From Alphaproteobacteria bacterium (GTDB taxonomy: Bacteria; Pseudomonadota; Alphaproteobacteria; UBA6615), in assembly GCA_009691025.1 (NCBI GenBank), contig SHWB01000011.1, positions 1-58,091 on the forward strand: 58,091 nt of DNA. Direction: 5' to 3'. Below, one piece after another: positions 47,327 through 57,947 of the stretch; the first letter of the stretch is position 1, and each line of letters begins with the position of its first letter. Below the pieces are notes generated by a model. It was not told the origin of the DNA, did no database searches, and saw only the letters and a list, made by a program, of their open reading frames with translations. The position numbers and the translations under genes are program-made.

Positions 47327-48356
47327 TCATCGCACCATCATCTCGACGCGGCGGCATGGCAGGTCGGCGATGGGGGCGCCGCCGATCTTGCTGAGCTCGC
47401 CCACTGTCTCGTGCGCCTCGATGGTGCCCTTGTCCGCCGGCATGCCGGCGGCGACGAGGGCGTCGTGTACCGCCTGGGCGCGGCAGGCGGCTATGGGGTA
47501 GCTGTCGCCGCTGCGCCGCGTTGCGTCGTCGTAGGCGATGGACTCTACCAGCTGCGCCTGCCCGCGCGCGGTCTCCGCCAGCTTGCGCACGATCTGCCGG
47601 CTGAAGTCGGATAGCTCCGCCGAATTCGGCTCGAAGAACACGACATAGCGACGCGCGGCCGGCGGCAGGGAGGCCTTGACGATCCCCGCCCTACCGTTGC
47701 CGAGCGCGGCGGTGGGCTGTGGCGTAAGCTGCGCGGCCGGCAGCGAACCGGGGGGCGGGTTTGCCGGCGCGGCGGCGATCGGTGCGCGCGGTGGCTGGTT
47801 GGCGCGCGCCTTCTCTGTATCGCGGGTACCCTCGGCCGGCATCGCGTTGGCCCTGGTCGATATCGACCGCGAGGCCGCCGCCGAGATGCTAGACGAAGTT
47901 GAAATCCTCCTCGTCGATCACCCGTCCGGCGAAGGGGCCGGAATTGTCGTAATTGACCCGCGCATAGCCGATGCCACCACCGAGATAGGGCGTCAGCCAG
48001 GTGTCGAGGTCGACGTCCCAGAAGGCGTTGCCCATGAAGGACAGCACTTCGGCCGCGCCTGTGGCGGTGGTAACCGAGACGCTGTCGGCATTGTTGTTGC
48101 GGTAGGCGCCTTCAGCCTCCAGGCGCAGGCCGCCGGCGCCCGGCGTGCCCCAGGCGAGCCAGCCGCCGGACAGCATGCCGGCCAAGTCGCACTCGAATTC
48201 GAGGTTGTTGGCGATGGCGCCGCCGCCGACGTCGGCGGCGGACGGCATGTTGTGGCCGAGCGCGCCACCGATGTAGGGGCGCCCCTCCTGCGCCGCCGCC
48301 GGCGAGGCGTTGACTAGCAGCGTGACCGCGACCAGTGCGGGCACGACCCGGCGCAT
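47327..48356 (-). pseudogene. OmpA-family outer membrane protein, broken
   Basis: From ATG 48356 (AGGAGAC upstream) a signal peptide ending NASPAAA precedes a beta-barrel start: RPYIGGALGHNMPSAADVGG, then LRLEAEGAYRNNNAD and WLTPYLGGGIGYARVNYD. The barrel stops at TAG 47889-47891 after DFNFV, roughly half a barrel. Further on, in another frame, a proline-rich linker and an OmpA-like peptidoglycan-binding domain follow (YVVFFEPNSAELSDFS to CRRVEMMVR, 47842-47327). So the protein appears split by a stop plus a frameshift or deletion. The OmpA-like domain is itself divergent. An alternative is two adjacent separate genes, but the linker makes one ancestral gene more likely. Confidence 0.65.
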
Positions 48357-48579
48357 GTCTCCTGTCCCCCGACCGCGATCCACCGCCCAGCGGTTCGCGC
48401 CGCACTTATTGCGCATCGCTGGTGCGCCGGCAAGTGCTTGCCATTGCAACACTTTCGCGGATCAACTGTTTCACGGGCCGGGATTTCCATTTGCCCTCGC
48501 CGGCCCTTGTCCGCTACATCCGTGGCCGATCCGCGTGCGGGGTCCGCATGCCGACCCGTTCGGGGCACACTCCAGTCAG

Positions 48580-49761
48580 ATGACCATGAACGACGAGCCC
48601 GAAAACCGGGCGCTGCTGCCCGCCGGGCTGCACGACCTGCTGCCGCCCCACGCCGCCCACGAGGCGGCCGCTTCGGCGCGCCTGCTCGCCACCTTCGCCG
48701 CCTGCGGCTACCAGCAGGTGAAACCGCCTCTGGTCGAATTCGAGACGACGCTGATCGGTGCCGGCGGCAACGGCACGCTGGCCGAGGGCATGTTCCGCGT
48801 CATGGATCCGGTCAGCCGACGCATGATGGCGGTGCGCGACGACATGACGCTGCAGGTGGCACGCATCGCGCAATACCGCCTGTCACGGGCGCCGCGGCCG
48901 TTGCGCCTGTCCTATTCGGGCGAGGTGCTGAGCGTTCACGCCAGCCAGCTCCGCCCGGAGCGGCAGGTGGCGCAGGCCGGCGTCGAACTGATCGGCTCCG
49001 ATGCCGTGGCGGCCGATATCGAACTGTTGCTGCTGGCCACTACGGCCCTGGCAGCCGTCGGCGTGAGCGATCCTACCATCGACTTGAATTCGCCGGCGCT
49101 GGTCGCCCGCGTGCTGGCCGGCACCGGGCTCGCCCGGGCCGAGGTGCGCGAACTGCGCGAGGCGCTCGACCGCAAGGACGCGGCGCGCGTGCGCGCCATC
49201 TGCGGCAGCGAGGCGCCGACGGCGAAGCTGCTGGCCCACCTCGTCGTCGAGGCCGGACCCGCCGAACGTGTGCTGGCCACGCTCGCCAGCCTCAACATGC
49301 CGGCCGGCGCTGCGGCCGAAGTGGCGCGCCTCGCCGAGGTCGTTGCCGGCGTGCGGCGCACCGCACCGGACCTCTCCCTGACGGTCGACCCCGTCGAGTA
49401 TCGCGGTTTCGAGTACCAGACCGGCGTCAGCTTCACGATCTTCGCCACTGGCGTGCGCGGCGAACTGGGCCGCGGCGGCCGCTACGTCACTGAAGGCGGC
49501 GAGCCGGCGACCGGATTCACCCTCTATCTCGATTCGATCCTGCGCGCGGTGCCGTCGCCGGCGCCCATGCGCCGCATCTTTTTGCCCGCCGGCACGCCAG
49601 TCGCGGCGGCGACGGCGCTGCGCGCCGATGGCTGGGCGACGATCGCCAACCTCGACGCGGTTGCCGACGCGGTCGCGGAGGCGCGCCGGCTCGGCTGCGG
49701 CCATATCTGGCGGGACGGCGCGGCGCGGCCGGTCGCGTCTTCCGGCGAACAGGGGCGCTAG
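48580..49761 (+). CDS. hisZ: ATP phosphoribosyltransferase regulatory subunit HisZ
   Basis: A 393-residue class II aminoacyl-tRNA synthetase-like protein that activates the short form of HisG in histidine synthesis. It begins [16 protein letters not shown] and has the [25 protein letters not shown] motif 2 region; motif 3 ends [10 protein letters not shown]. The start could be ATG 48580 or 48586. It precedes purA by two bases, a pairing typical for alphaproteobacteria. hisG is not in the window. Confidence 0.93.
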   Translation: MTMNDEPENRALLPAGLHDLLPPHAAHEAAASARLLATFAACGYQQVKPPLVEFETTLIGAGGNGTLAEGMFRVMDPVSRRMMAVRDDMTLQVARIAQYRLSRAPRPLRLSYSGEVLSVHASQLRPERQVAQAGVELIGSDAVAADIELLLLATTALAAVGVSDPTIDLNSPALVARVLAGTGLARAEVRELREALDRKDAARVRAICGSEAPTAKLLAHLVVEAGPAERVLATLASLNMPAGAAAEVARLAEVVAGVRRTAPDLSLTVDPVEYRGFEYQTGVSFTIFATGVRGELGRGGRYVTEGGEPATGFTLYLDSILRAVPSPAPMRRIFLPAGTPVAAATALRADGWATIANLDAVADAVAEARRLGCGHIWRDGAARPVASSGEQGR

Positions 49762-49763
49762 TC

Positions 49764-51056
<1,293 letters not shown>

Positions 51057-51122
51057 CGGCCGGTTGCGCTGGCGGCCTCTTAACGAAACCTTTCCGAACG
51101 GTGTGCTTGGCTGGGCCCGCGC

Positions 51123-53142
51123 ATGGACGGACACCGCTACGATTCGATGCCGACGCCGGACGAGCTGCTGCTCGACGGCCGGTTCCGCATCGAGCCGTCG
51201 GCGGCGCTGCCGGAACTTGCGCCGCCCGGCACGGCCGCATGCGGCGCGCGTGACATCGAGGCGCTTGACCGGCTGCTCTACGCTGTCATTCCGGGTCCCG
51301 GCGTGGCGGCGCGCGCGCCTGCTGGCGCCTCTGCGCGACGCGGCGATATCCGGCGTCGTCCAGCCGGTCCACTGGGGCACGCTGCCGCGTGCCGACGGCG
51401 CCGGCGGTGCCTTCGTCATCGTCATGACGCGGCCGGCCGGAGCGCCGCTCTAGCCGTCGCCTACGGCCGGCGCCACGCCCTGGCCGATGGCGCGGATGAT
51501 GGCCGATTTCGTGATGCCTTCCATCACCGCGCTAGCCGAACTGGCGGTGCAGCGGGCGTCGCACCGCGCGATCCGCCCAACCAATCTGTTCCAGGAGGCG
51601 CCGGGCCGTAAGGTCGTTCTCGGCGACTGCCTGTCGACGCCCCCCGGCTATGGCCAGGGGGCCCTGTTCGAGCCGCTGGAACGGATGGTCGCCGACCAGG
51701 CCGGGCGGGGCGACGGCATCCTCGCCGACGATCTCTATGCGCTCGGAGTCACCATGCTGCTGCTGGCGACCGGCCGCAATCCGTTAGCCTGCCTCGACGA
51801 TCGCGCGGTCCGTCACGCCAATCTGGAAACGGGAACTTTCGTTGCATTGACCGCCAACCGCCGGCCGCCGGCCGCCGGCCGAGCTTTCTCCCGCCTTGCG
51901 CGGCCTGCGCGCCGACGAGGTCGAATCGCGCTGGTCGCTCGACGATCTCGCCGCTTGGAGCGGTACCGGCCGGACCACGGCCGCGCAGGCCGCACCGGCC
52001 GGCTGCGCTTCGCGGCCGTTCGATTTCGCCGGCACGCGGCGGCGCACGGCGCGCACCCTCGCCCTGGCGATGGCCGAGAACTGGACCGAGGCGCGCGCGG
52101 TGGCGCAAGGCGACACGCTCGCGACCTGGGTCGGCAGCGCACTGCGCTACGAGGTGCGCCAGAAGGCGCTGACCGACGTCCGGCGCATGGCTGGCAACGG
52201 TCCGCGGCCGGTCGGCGAGGATCTGCTTTTGTCGCGCACGCTGGCCGTGCTCGATCAGTCGGGCCAATCCGCGTGCGCGGCTTCGCGGCGATAACGGACG
52301 GTCTGGGCGGCATGCTGGCCGACGCGCTTGGCAACGAGATGCGCGTCGCCGCCTTCGCCGAGGTCGTCGACGGCGGCCTGATCGGATACTGGATAGAGCA
52401 GCAGCCGCGCGTGCGGACCTGGATGTACGGCATCCAGTAAATGGGTGCCAAATTCGCGGCCTTCCTCGAACGCCCGAGCGCGGGTTTCGGTATCGAGCGG
52501 TGCCTATACGAGCTGAACCACGGCCTGCCCTGCGCCAGCCCGCGGCTGCCCAGCGTCGGCGCCGACACGGTGCATGCGCTGCTCGCGTCGCTCGACCTCG
52601 CGGAGGAGCGCGTGCCGGACGAGCTGCCCGTCGATCGCCATGTCGCGGCCTTCCTCGCCGCGCGCCTGCCGGGGCTGATCGACCGCGAGCTGCACGACAT
52701 GGCCGACGGCACCAATTCCGCGCGCGCGCTGGTCGCCGAGATCCGCCTGCTGTCCTACGCCCAGAGCCGGTCGGGACAGGATTCTCTGCCGGCCCGCGCC
52801 GGCCACTACCGCGCCCACCTGGCGCCCGCGCTCGAACGGCTGCACAGCCGCCAGCTCAGCGACGAGGTGCAGCATGCGGTCGCGGCGGCGGCCGTGCGGG
52901 GCAACCTCGCCGAACTCGTCGAGGCGATCGACGACAGCCGGATTTGGCGGCACGACGACACTGGTTTCCGCACCGCGCGTTCCCACTGGATCGCCGCCAA
53001 GCAGGAGATTGCCACGCTGGAGGCGGTGGCGGGGCAGTGCGGCGAGGCGGCGCGCGCGCTGGGTCATCGCGCCGCCGCCTGGGTGGCGTCGGTGGCGGCC
53101 GCGGGCGCCCTCGCCGTCCTCGTCGTCGCCCAGGTCGCGTGA
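51123..53142 (+). pseudogene. Kinase-like protein downstream of purA, multiply disrupted
   Basis: A single ancestral protein of ~660 residues can be pieced together. It starts MDGHRYDSMPTPDELLLDGRF (51123); continues in another frame from ~51330 (LLAPLRDAAISGVVQPVHW); meets an in-frame TAG at 51451-51453; resumes MADFVMPSITALAELAVQ and the kinase-like catalytic-loop remnant HRAIRPTNLF, then DDLYALGVTMLLLATG; shifts frame near 51880 (LRADEVESRWSLDDLAAW); shifts back near 52260; meets TAA at 52438-52440; and ends with a helical segment and a membrane anchor (VASVAAAGALAVLVVAQV). At least two stops and three frameshifts. HRAIRPTNL is a degenerate kinase HRDLKPxN, so the intact family is probably a pseudokinase. 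Confidence 0.75.
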
Positions 53143-53152
53143 CGGGGGCGGC

Positions 53153-53632
53153 ATGGCCGGCACGGATACGAAGACAGCGGGGAATGGCGGTCGCGTTGCC
53201 CTGATGTTGCTGGCGCTCGCGGTGCCGGCCGTCCTGGCCGTCGCGGCGCAGGCGGTCCTCGTGCTGCTGGCCGGTGCCCTGCCGCCGACGCTGGCCGCCT
53301 TCGTCGTAGACCGCTCGCGCGAGCGCCACGCGGCCTTCGCCGTCGGCGTGCTCAACCTCGTCGGCGCCGCACCCTATGTCTTCGATCTGCTCGGTCAGCG
53401 CGCTTCCGCGGTGACGGCGCTGGCGACGCTCGGCGATCCGTTCGCGCTCGGTGCGATGTACGGCGCCGCCGCGGTCGGATGGGCGCTGGTGCTGGCCGCG
53501 CCGTCGGTCGCCCGTATCTGGATCGGCATCGCCACGGAGCTCCGGCTGACGCAACTGCGCCGCTTCCAGCAGCTTCTCGTGGAGGAGTGGGGCGAGGCCA
53601 TGACCGACGACGCGCTGCCCCGGCGCTGCACG
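53153..53632 (+). CDS. Membrane protein, probable partner of the kinase-like gene; stop codon lost
   Basis: From ATG 53153 a protein with helices at about residues 15-44 (RVALMLLALAVPAVLAVAA), 60-75 and 95-130 continues to the conserved-looking LTQLRRFQQLLVEEWG near 53590. After that the frame stays open for another ~530 bases antisense to rpoH, down to 54163, which cannot be native. The original stop was therefore lost by substitution or frameshift near 53600-53640; I place the meaningful end at the rpoH stop. Adjacent to the broken kinase-like gene and probably decaying with it. Family not recognised. Confidence 0.45.
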
Positions 53633-54517
53633 TCAGGCCATGCTGATCTTCTGATCGATCGCCATGTTGCGGATCGATTTCTGCAGCTTCTCGAAGGCGC
53701 GCACCTCGATCTGGCGCACCCTCTCGCGGCTGATGCCGTATTCGCGCGACAGGTTTTCCAGCGTCACCGGCTCCTCGGCGAGGCGGCGTCGGGTGAGAAT
53801 GTCCCGTTCACGCCCGTTGAGGGCGCGCAAGGCGCGCGCCAGCAGACCCTTGCGCTTGTCGAACTCGTCACGATCGGCGAGCACGGTTTCCTGCGAGCTG
53901 GTCTCGTCGACCAGCCAGTCCATCCACTCGCCCTCGCTGTCAGCGCGCACGGGGGCGTTGAGGGAATTGTCGGGGGCGGCGAGGCGGCGGTTCATCGACA
54001 CCACCTCGTCTTCCGTTACCTGCAGATCTGTGGCGATCTTCTTGACGTTATCCGGCGAGAGATCGCCTTCCTCCAGCGCCTGCAGCTTGCCCTTCATGCG
54101 GCGCAGGTTGAAGAACAGCTTCTTCTGAGCCGCCGTGGTGCCCATCTTCACGAGGCTCCATGAGTGCAGGATGTATTCTTGGATCGCCGCGCGTATCCAC
54201 CACATGGCGTAGGTGGCGAGGCGGAAGCCGCGGTCGGGCTCGAACTTCTTGACCGCCTGCATCAGGCCAACATTGCCTTCGGAAATCAGCTCGGCGATCG
54301 GCAGGCCGTAGCCGCGATAGCCCGAGGCGATCTTGGCCACCAGCCGCAGATGGCTGGTGACGAGCTGGTGCGCCGCCTCGACGTCGCCATGTTCTCGCCA
54401 CGCCTTGGCGAGCATGAATTCCTGCTCGGGTTCGAGCATGGGAAACTTGCGAATATCTTGCAGATACCGCGTGAGATTCCCGTCGGGCGACAGGGACGGC
54501 AGCGATGTCGTAGCCAT
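53633..54517 (-). CDS. rpoH: RNA polymerase heat-shock sigma factor sigma-32
   Basis: A 294-residue RpoH. Region 2.1-2.4 includes LIAELISEGNVGLMQAVKKF-type sequence (about 71-92) and YAMWWIRAAIQEYIL (103-117). The RpoH box QKKLFFNLRR at 131-140 is diagnostic. Region 4.2 ends with SREYGISRERVRQIEVRAFEKL. GGAAGGA precedes ATG 54517. It is on the same strand as rluD with a 66-base gap, the standard alphaproteobacterial order. Its level is normally set by FtsH, encoded at 23.8 kb. Confidence 0.95.
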   Translation of the reverse strand: MATTSLPSLSPDGNLTRYLQDIRKFPMLEPEQEFMLAKAWREHGDVEAAHQLVTSHLRLVAKIASGYRGYGLPIAELISEGNVGLMQAVKKFEPDRGFRLATYAMWWIRAAIQEYILHSWSLVKMGTTAAQKKLFFNLRRMKGKLQALEEGDLSPDNVKKIATDLQVTEDEVVSMNRRLAAPDNSLNAPVRADSEGEWMDWLVDETSSQETVLADRDEFDKRKGLLARALRALNGRERDILTRRRLAEEPVTLENLSREYGISRERVRQIEVRAFEKLQKSIRNMAIDQKISMA

Positions 54518-54583
54518 GATCTTCCTTCCGCGCGCTGCGGCCGGCTCATCCCACCTATCGTGATGATAACGGACGAACCCCAC

Positions 54584-55585
54584 TCAGGGCAAATATTTGA
54601 TCGATTCTAATGTATCGATTAAACGCCGGAGGATCTGGGGTAAGGGTGCAGAAAACGCCATCCGCTCGCCGCTAGCGGGGTGATCGAGGGCGAGCTTGCG
54701 TGCGTGCAGGGCCTGGCGACCAAGCGCCGCGACGGCCAGCCGCGCCGGTTCGGGCAAGGCCGCTGTACGCCCGCCGGCGGCGCGACCGCCATAGACGGGA
54801 TCGCCGATCACCGGATGGCCGCGCCAGGCGAGGTGAACGCGAATCTGATGGGTGCGGCCGGTAGCCAGGCGGCAGGCAAGGAGGCTCGCCAGCGGCCTGA
54901 CGGGCGGCCCGTAGCGCCGCTCGACGGCATAGCGGGTCAGCGCGGCGCGGCCACCGACCTCGACGACGGCCATGCGGTTCCTGTGGCGCGGGTCTCGCCC
55001 GATGGCGCCCTCGATCTCGCCGGCCGGCGGCAGGGGAAGACCCCAGACCAGGGCGGCGTATTCGCGGCCGGCAGTGCGGGTGGCGAACTGACGCGACAGG
55101 CTGTCGAGCGCCTGCTGGGTCTTCGCCACCGCCATCAGGCCCGAGGTGTCCTTGTCGAGGCGGTGGACGATGCCGGGGCGCCGCTCGCCGCCGATGCCGG
55201 CGAGGCTGTCGCCGCAATGGGCAATCAGGGCGTTGACCAGCGTGCGGTCGGGATTGCCGGGTGCGGGGTGGACGACAAGGCCGGCTGGCTTGTCGAGCAC
55301 CAGCAGGTGCTCATCCTCGAAGACGATGGCGAGGTCCATCGCCTGCGCAGCCGGCCGTGCGGCCACCGGCGCCGGCAGGTTGATTGTCCAGGCCTCGCCG
55401 GCGGCGACGCGGGCATCGGGCGTGCGCACCACCGTGCCGGCGCGCGCCACCCTGCCGTCGAGGATGAGGACCTTGAGGCGCGAGCGGGAAATGTCGCCTA
55501 ACGCCTCGGCCAGCGCGCGGTCGAGGCGGTCGCCGGCCCGCGCGAGGGTGACGTGGCGCGGTCCGGGCGGGGTGTCGTCCTGCAT
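54584..55585 (-). CDS. rluD: RluA-family 23S rRNA pseudouridine synthase
   Basis: A 333-residue enzyme with an N-terminal S4 RNA-binding domain (RLDRALAEALGDISRSRLKVLI, residues 20-41) and a RluA catalytic domain; the catalytic aspartate is D144 in HRLDKDTSGL. RTHQIRVH follows later. The S4 domain and position before rpoH fit RluD, which modifies helix 69 of 23S rRNA, though RluC cannot be excluded by eye. Start ATG 55585. Confidence 0.9.
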   Translation of the reverse strand: MQDDTPPGPRHVTLARAGDRLDRALAEALGDISRSRLKVLILDGRVARAGTVVRTPDARVAAGEAWTINLPAPVAARPAAQAMDLAIVFEDEHLLVLDKPAGLVVHPAPGNPDRTLVNALIAHCGDSLAGIGGERRPGIVHRLDKDTSGLMAVAKTQQALDSLSRQFATRTAGREYAALVWGLPLPPAGEIEGAIGRDPRHRNRMAVVEVGGRAALTRYAVERRYGPPVRPLASLLACRLATGRTHQIRVHLAWRGHPVIGDPVYGGRAAGGRTAALPEPARLAVAALGRQALHARKLALDHPASGERMAFSAPLPQILRRLIDTLESIKYLP

Positions 55586-55666
55586 GCGATGTCCGGCGGG
55601 CCGGTTTCCGTTGGGGCGAGAATCGCACTATAAGTCGGCTACTCGCCGCGACAGTGGACCGGAACC

Positions 55667-55948
55667 GTGCGCGCACTCAAGGCGCTCGTCATCTTCATGG
55701 GCGTGCTGATCGTCGCCGGGCTGGCGGTGCTGGCCTGGATGGTGACCGGCATCGCCAATCGCCCGCCGGCCGACAAGCCGGCGACCGCGCTGTCGCTCGG
55801 CCTGCCGGCGGAGTGCGCGATCGCCACGATCGTCGCCGCTGGCGACCGGCTGGCGGTACTGGCCGATGGTCCGTCGGCCTCCGGATGCCGGCGCATCTGG
55901 CTGGTCGACCCGGCGCGTCTGCGCGTGGTTGGCACGATCGATCCCTGA
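55667..55948 (+). CDS. Small single-helix membrane protein (DUF6476-like)
   Basis: A 93-residue protein starting with GTG 55667. One N-terminal membrane helix, beginning LVIFMGVLIVAGLAVLAWMV (residues 7-26), is followed by a short soluble beta-rich domain (CAIATIVAAGDRLAVLADG, then CRRIWLVDPARLRVVGTI). Similar small proteins are encoded divergently from rluD in many alphaproteobacteria and filed as DUF6476. Function unknown. The two cysteines could pair if the domain is periplasmic. Confidence 0.7.
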   Translation: MRALKALVIFMGVLIVAGLAVLAWMVTGIANRPPADKPATALSLGLPAECAIATIVAAGDRLAVLADGPSASGCRRIWLVDPARLRVVGTIDP

Positions 55949-56016
55949 GGAGTCCGCAGGAGATGAACGGTGAAGGATCGGTTGTCCGGCGGACGGCTCA
56001 GCCGGCACTGCCCCGA

Positions 56017-56160
56017 GGGCCTCATCCTGAGGAGACGGGAGTAGCCCGGCGTCTCGAAGGACGAAGCCCGGCGTCGGCAAGCGTGGCGCGGTCCGGTGCA
56101 TCGCGGCCGACGATCATCGCCCTTAGAGACGCCACCCTGCGGGTGGCTCCTCAGGGCGAG
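56017..56160. repeat. Two palindromic repeat units upstream of ltaE
   Basis: Unit 1 (56017-56069) begins GGGCCTCATCCTGAGGAG and ends GCGTCTCGAAGGACGAAGCCC. Unit 2 (56126-56160) reads AGACGCCACC-CTGC-GGGTGGCTCC followed by TCAGGGCGAGG. Both belong to the same family as 7141-7189. The 290-base gap 55949-56239 holds nothing else that I can recognise. Confidence 0.7.
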
Positions 56161-56239
56161 GATAGTGGGGAAAGGCGACATTTTCCTGCACGCTCGCGTA
56201 CTCCACCGTTTCTGTCCGGACCCTGAGGAGGCCGTCGCC

Positions 56240-57301
56240 ATGCAAGCCAATTTCGCCAGCGACAACGTGTCGCCAGCCGCCCCATCCGTGATGGCGGCGC
56301 TCGTTGCGGCCAATGCCGGTCCGGCCATGCCATACGGCGCCGACCCGTGGAGCGAGAGGCTGACAGAGACCCTATCCGCGCTGTTCGAATGCGAGGTGAC
56401 AGTGTTCACGGTGGCGACCGGCACGGCGGCCAATGCGCTCGCCCTCTCGCTGCTGTCGCCGCCATGGGGCGCCGTCTATTGCCACCCTGACAGTCACGCC
56501 CAGGTAGACGAGTGCGGCGCGCCGGAATTCTGGACCGGCGGCGCCAAGCTGGTGGGTGTCGGCGGCGACCACGGTAAGATCGACCCCGCCGCGCTCGACG
56601 CCACGATCGACGCTGCTACGCCGCACGGCGTGCACAATGCGCAGCCGGCCGCGCTGACGATCACGCAAGCCAGCGAGGCCGGCACGGTCTACACGCCGGA
56701 CGAGGTGGCAGCGCTGGCGGCCGTGGCACACAAGCGCAGGCTCGGCCTGCACATGGACGGTGCGCGCTTCGCCAATGCCGTGGCGGCGCTCGGCTGCGCG
56801 CCGGCCGACATCACCTGGCGTGCTGGCATCGACGTGCTGTCGCTCGGCGCCACCAAGGGCGGGGCGCTGGCCGCCGAGGCGGTCGTGCTGTTCAAGCCTG
56901 AACTGGCGGAGGAGGCGGGCTTCCGCCGCAAGCGTGCCGGCCATCTGTGGTCGAAGTCGCGCTTCCTCGCCGCCCAGCTCGAGGGCTGGCTCGCCGACGG
57001 TGCCTGGCTTGCCCTCGCCCGCCACGCCAATGCCTGCGCCGCGCGACTGGCGACCGTACTTGAGAACCTTCCAGGCGTGATGCTGCTGCATCCGTGCGAG
57101 GCCAACGAGGTCTTCGCCGAATTGCCCGCGTCGCTGGCGGCGTCCCTCGGCGAGGCGGGCCACGTCTTCTACCCGTTCGGTGCCGCGGATGCCGGGCGCA
57201 GCGCGATTCGCCTCGTCACTGCCTGGTCGACGACGACGGCGGAGGTCGAGGACTTCCTGGCCGACGCGGGCCGGATGGCCGGCCGCAGCGTGGCGGCCTG
57301 A
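56240..57301 (+). CDS. ltaE: Low-specificity L-threonine aldolase
   Basis: A 353-residue PLP enzyme of the beta-eliminating lyase/aldolase fold that cleaves threonine or allo-threonine to glycine and acetaldehyde. The N-terminal FASDNVSPAAPSVMAAL, the GTAANALALS PLP-phosphate region and the PLP lysine K206 in LGATKGGALAAEA are characteristic. AGGAG lies eight bases before ATG 56240; upstream in-frame codons derive from the repeat. Monocistronic, followed by tRNA-Glu. Confidence 0.93.
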   Translation: MQANFASDNVSPAAPSVMAALVAANAGPAMPYGADPWSERLTETLSALFECEVTVFTVATGTAANALALSLLSPPWGAVYCHPDSHAQVDECGAPEFWTGGAKLVGVGGDHGKIDPAALDATIDAATPHGVHNAQPAALTITQASEAGTVYTPDEVAALAAVAHKRRLGLHMDGARFANAVAALGCAPADITWRAGIDVLSLGATKGGALAAEAVVLFKPELAEEAGFRRKRAGHLWSKSRFLAAQLEGWLADGAWLALARHANACAARLATVLENLPGVMLLHPCEANEVFAELPASLAASLGEAGHVFYPFGAADAGRSAIRLVTAWSTTTAEVEDFLADAGRMAGRSVAA

Positions 57302-57377
57302 GGCGGTCCGCAGGACTGGCCGCACATGCATTGCAATCGGCGGACCGATCGGCTATTTCAGCGTTTCGTCGCCTTGC

Positions 57378-57453
57378 GTCCCTTTCGTCTAGCGGCCTAG
57401 GACACCGCCCTCTCACGGCGGGAACACGGGTTCGAGTCCCGTAGGGGACGCCA
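57378..57453 (+). tRNA. tRNA-Glu (anticodon CTC)
   Basis: A 76-base cloverleaf including an encoded CCA end. Acceptor GTCCCTT pairs with AGGGGAC; the anticodon arm CCGCC-CTCTCAC-GGCGG places CTC at positions 34-36; the T arm is ACGGG-TTCGAGT-CCCGT. Discriminator G, then CCA at 57451-57453. An IS-disrupted LysR gene lies 190 bases downstream. Confidence 0.96.
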
Positions 57454-57644
57454 ATACCTCCAGCCAATCATGCGCCGATCTCCGGGCGGGGGAGATTTGC
57501 GCGCGGGAGCCCGTCAGCGGGCGCCGTGTATCCGCGCCGCCCGGCACCTCTACAACGCGCGGCAACGCGGATTTCCCTGCCATCCTGCTCAATGCTATGA
57601 CGCCACGGACTTTCCCATCCGCCTGACTGGGCTGGAGGCCAGCA

Positions 57645-57947
57645 GTGAACCTGCGCCAGATGCGTGCCTTCGTCTCCGTCTATGAGGAGGGGTCGTTCTC
57701 GGCGGCCACTGTGCGGGAGAACGCCACCCAATCGTCATTGTCGGTCCAGATCCGCAACTTCGAGGAGCTACTAGGTGTACGGCTGTTCGAGCGCGGGCCG
57801 CAGGGAGTGACGCCGACGCCGGCCGGTCGCGTTTGCTACGCCCGTTGCTTACCCATCTTTAACGCCGTCGACTCACCCGCGGAAGAGATAAGTGCGATGT
57901 CCGGCGACGTCTATGGCAAGCTGCGTATCGTTGAACCGAAGATCTAG
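57645..57947 (+). pseudogene. LysR family regulator, 5' fragment cut by an IS element
   Basis: A frame of 100 codons starting with GTG 57645 encodes a complete LysR helix-turn-helix (LRQMRAFVSVYEEGSFSAA, then LLGVRLFERGPQGVTPTPAG) and the first residues of the effector domain (GKLRIVEPKI). It stops at TAG 57945-57947 exactly where the sequence changes into the end of an IS630-like element, so ~200 residues are missing from this side of the insertion. Confidence 0.85.

Noticed and set aside
53653-54163. C-terminal part of the 336-codon frame over rpoH
   Set aside because: It is antisense to a fully conserved sigma factor and has no protein character of its own.
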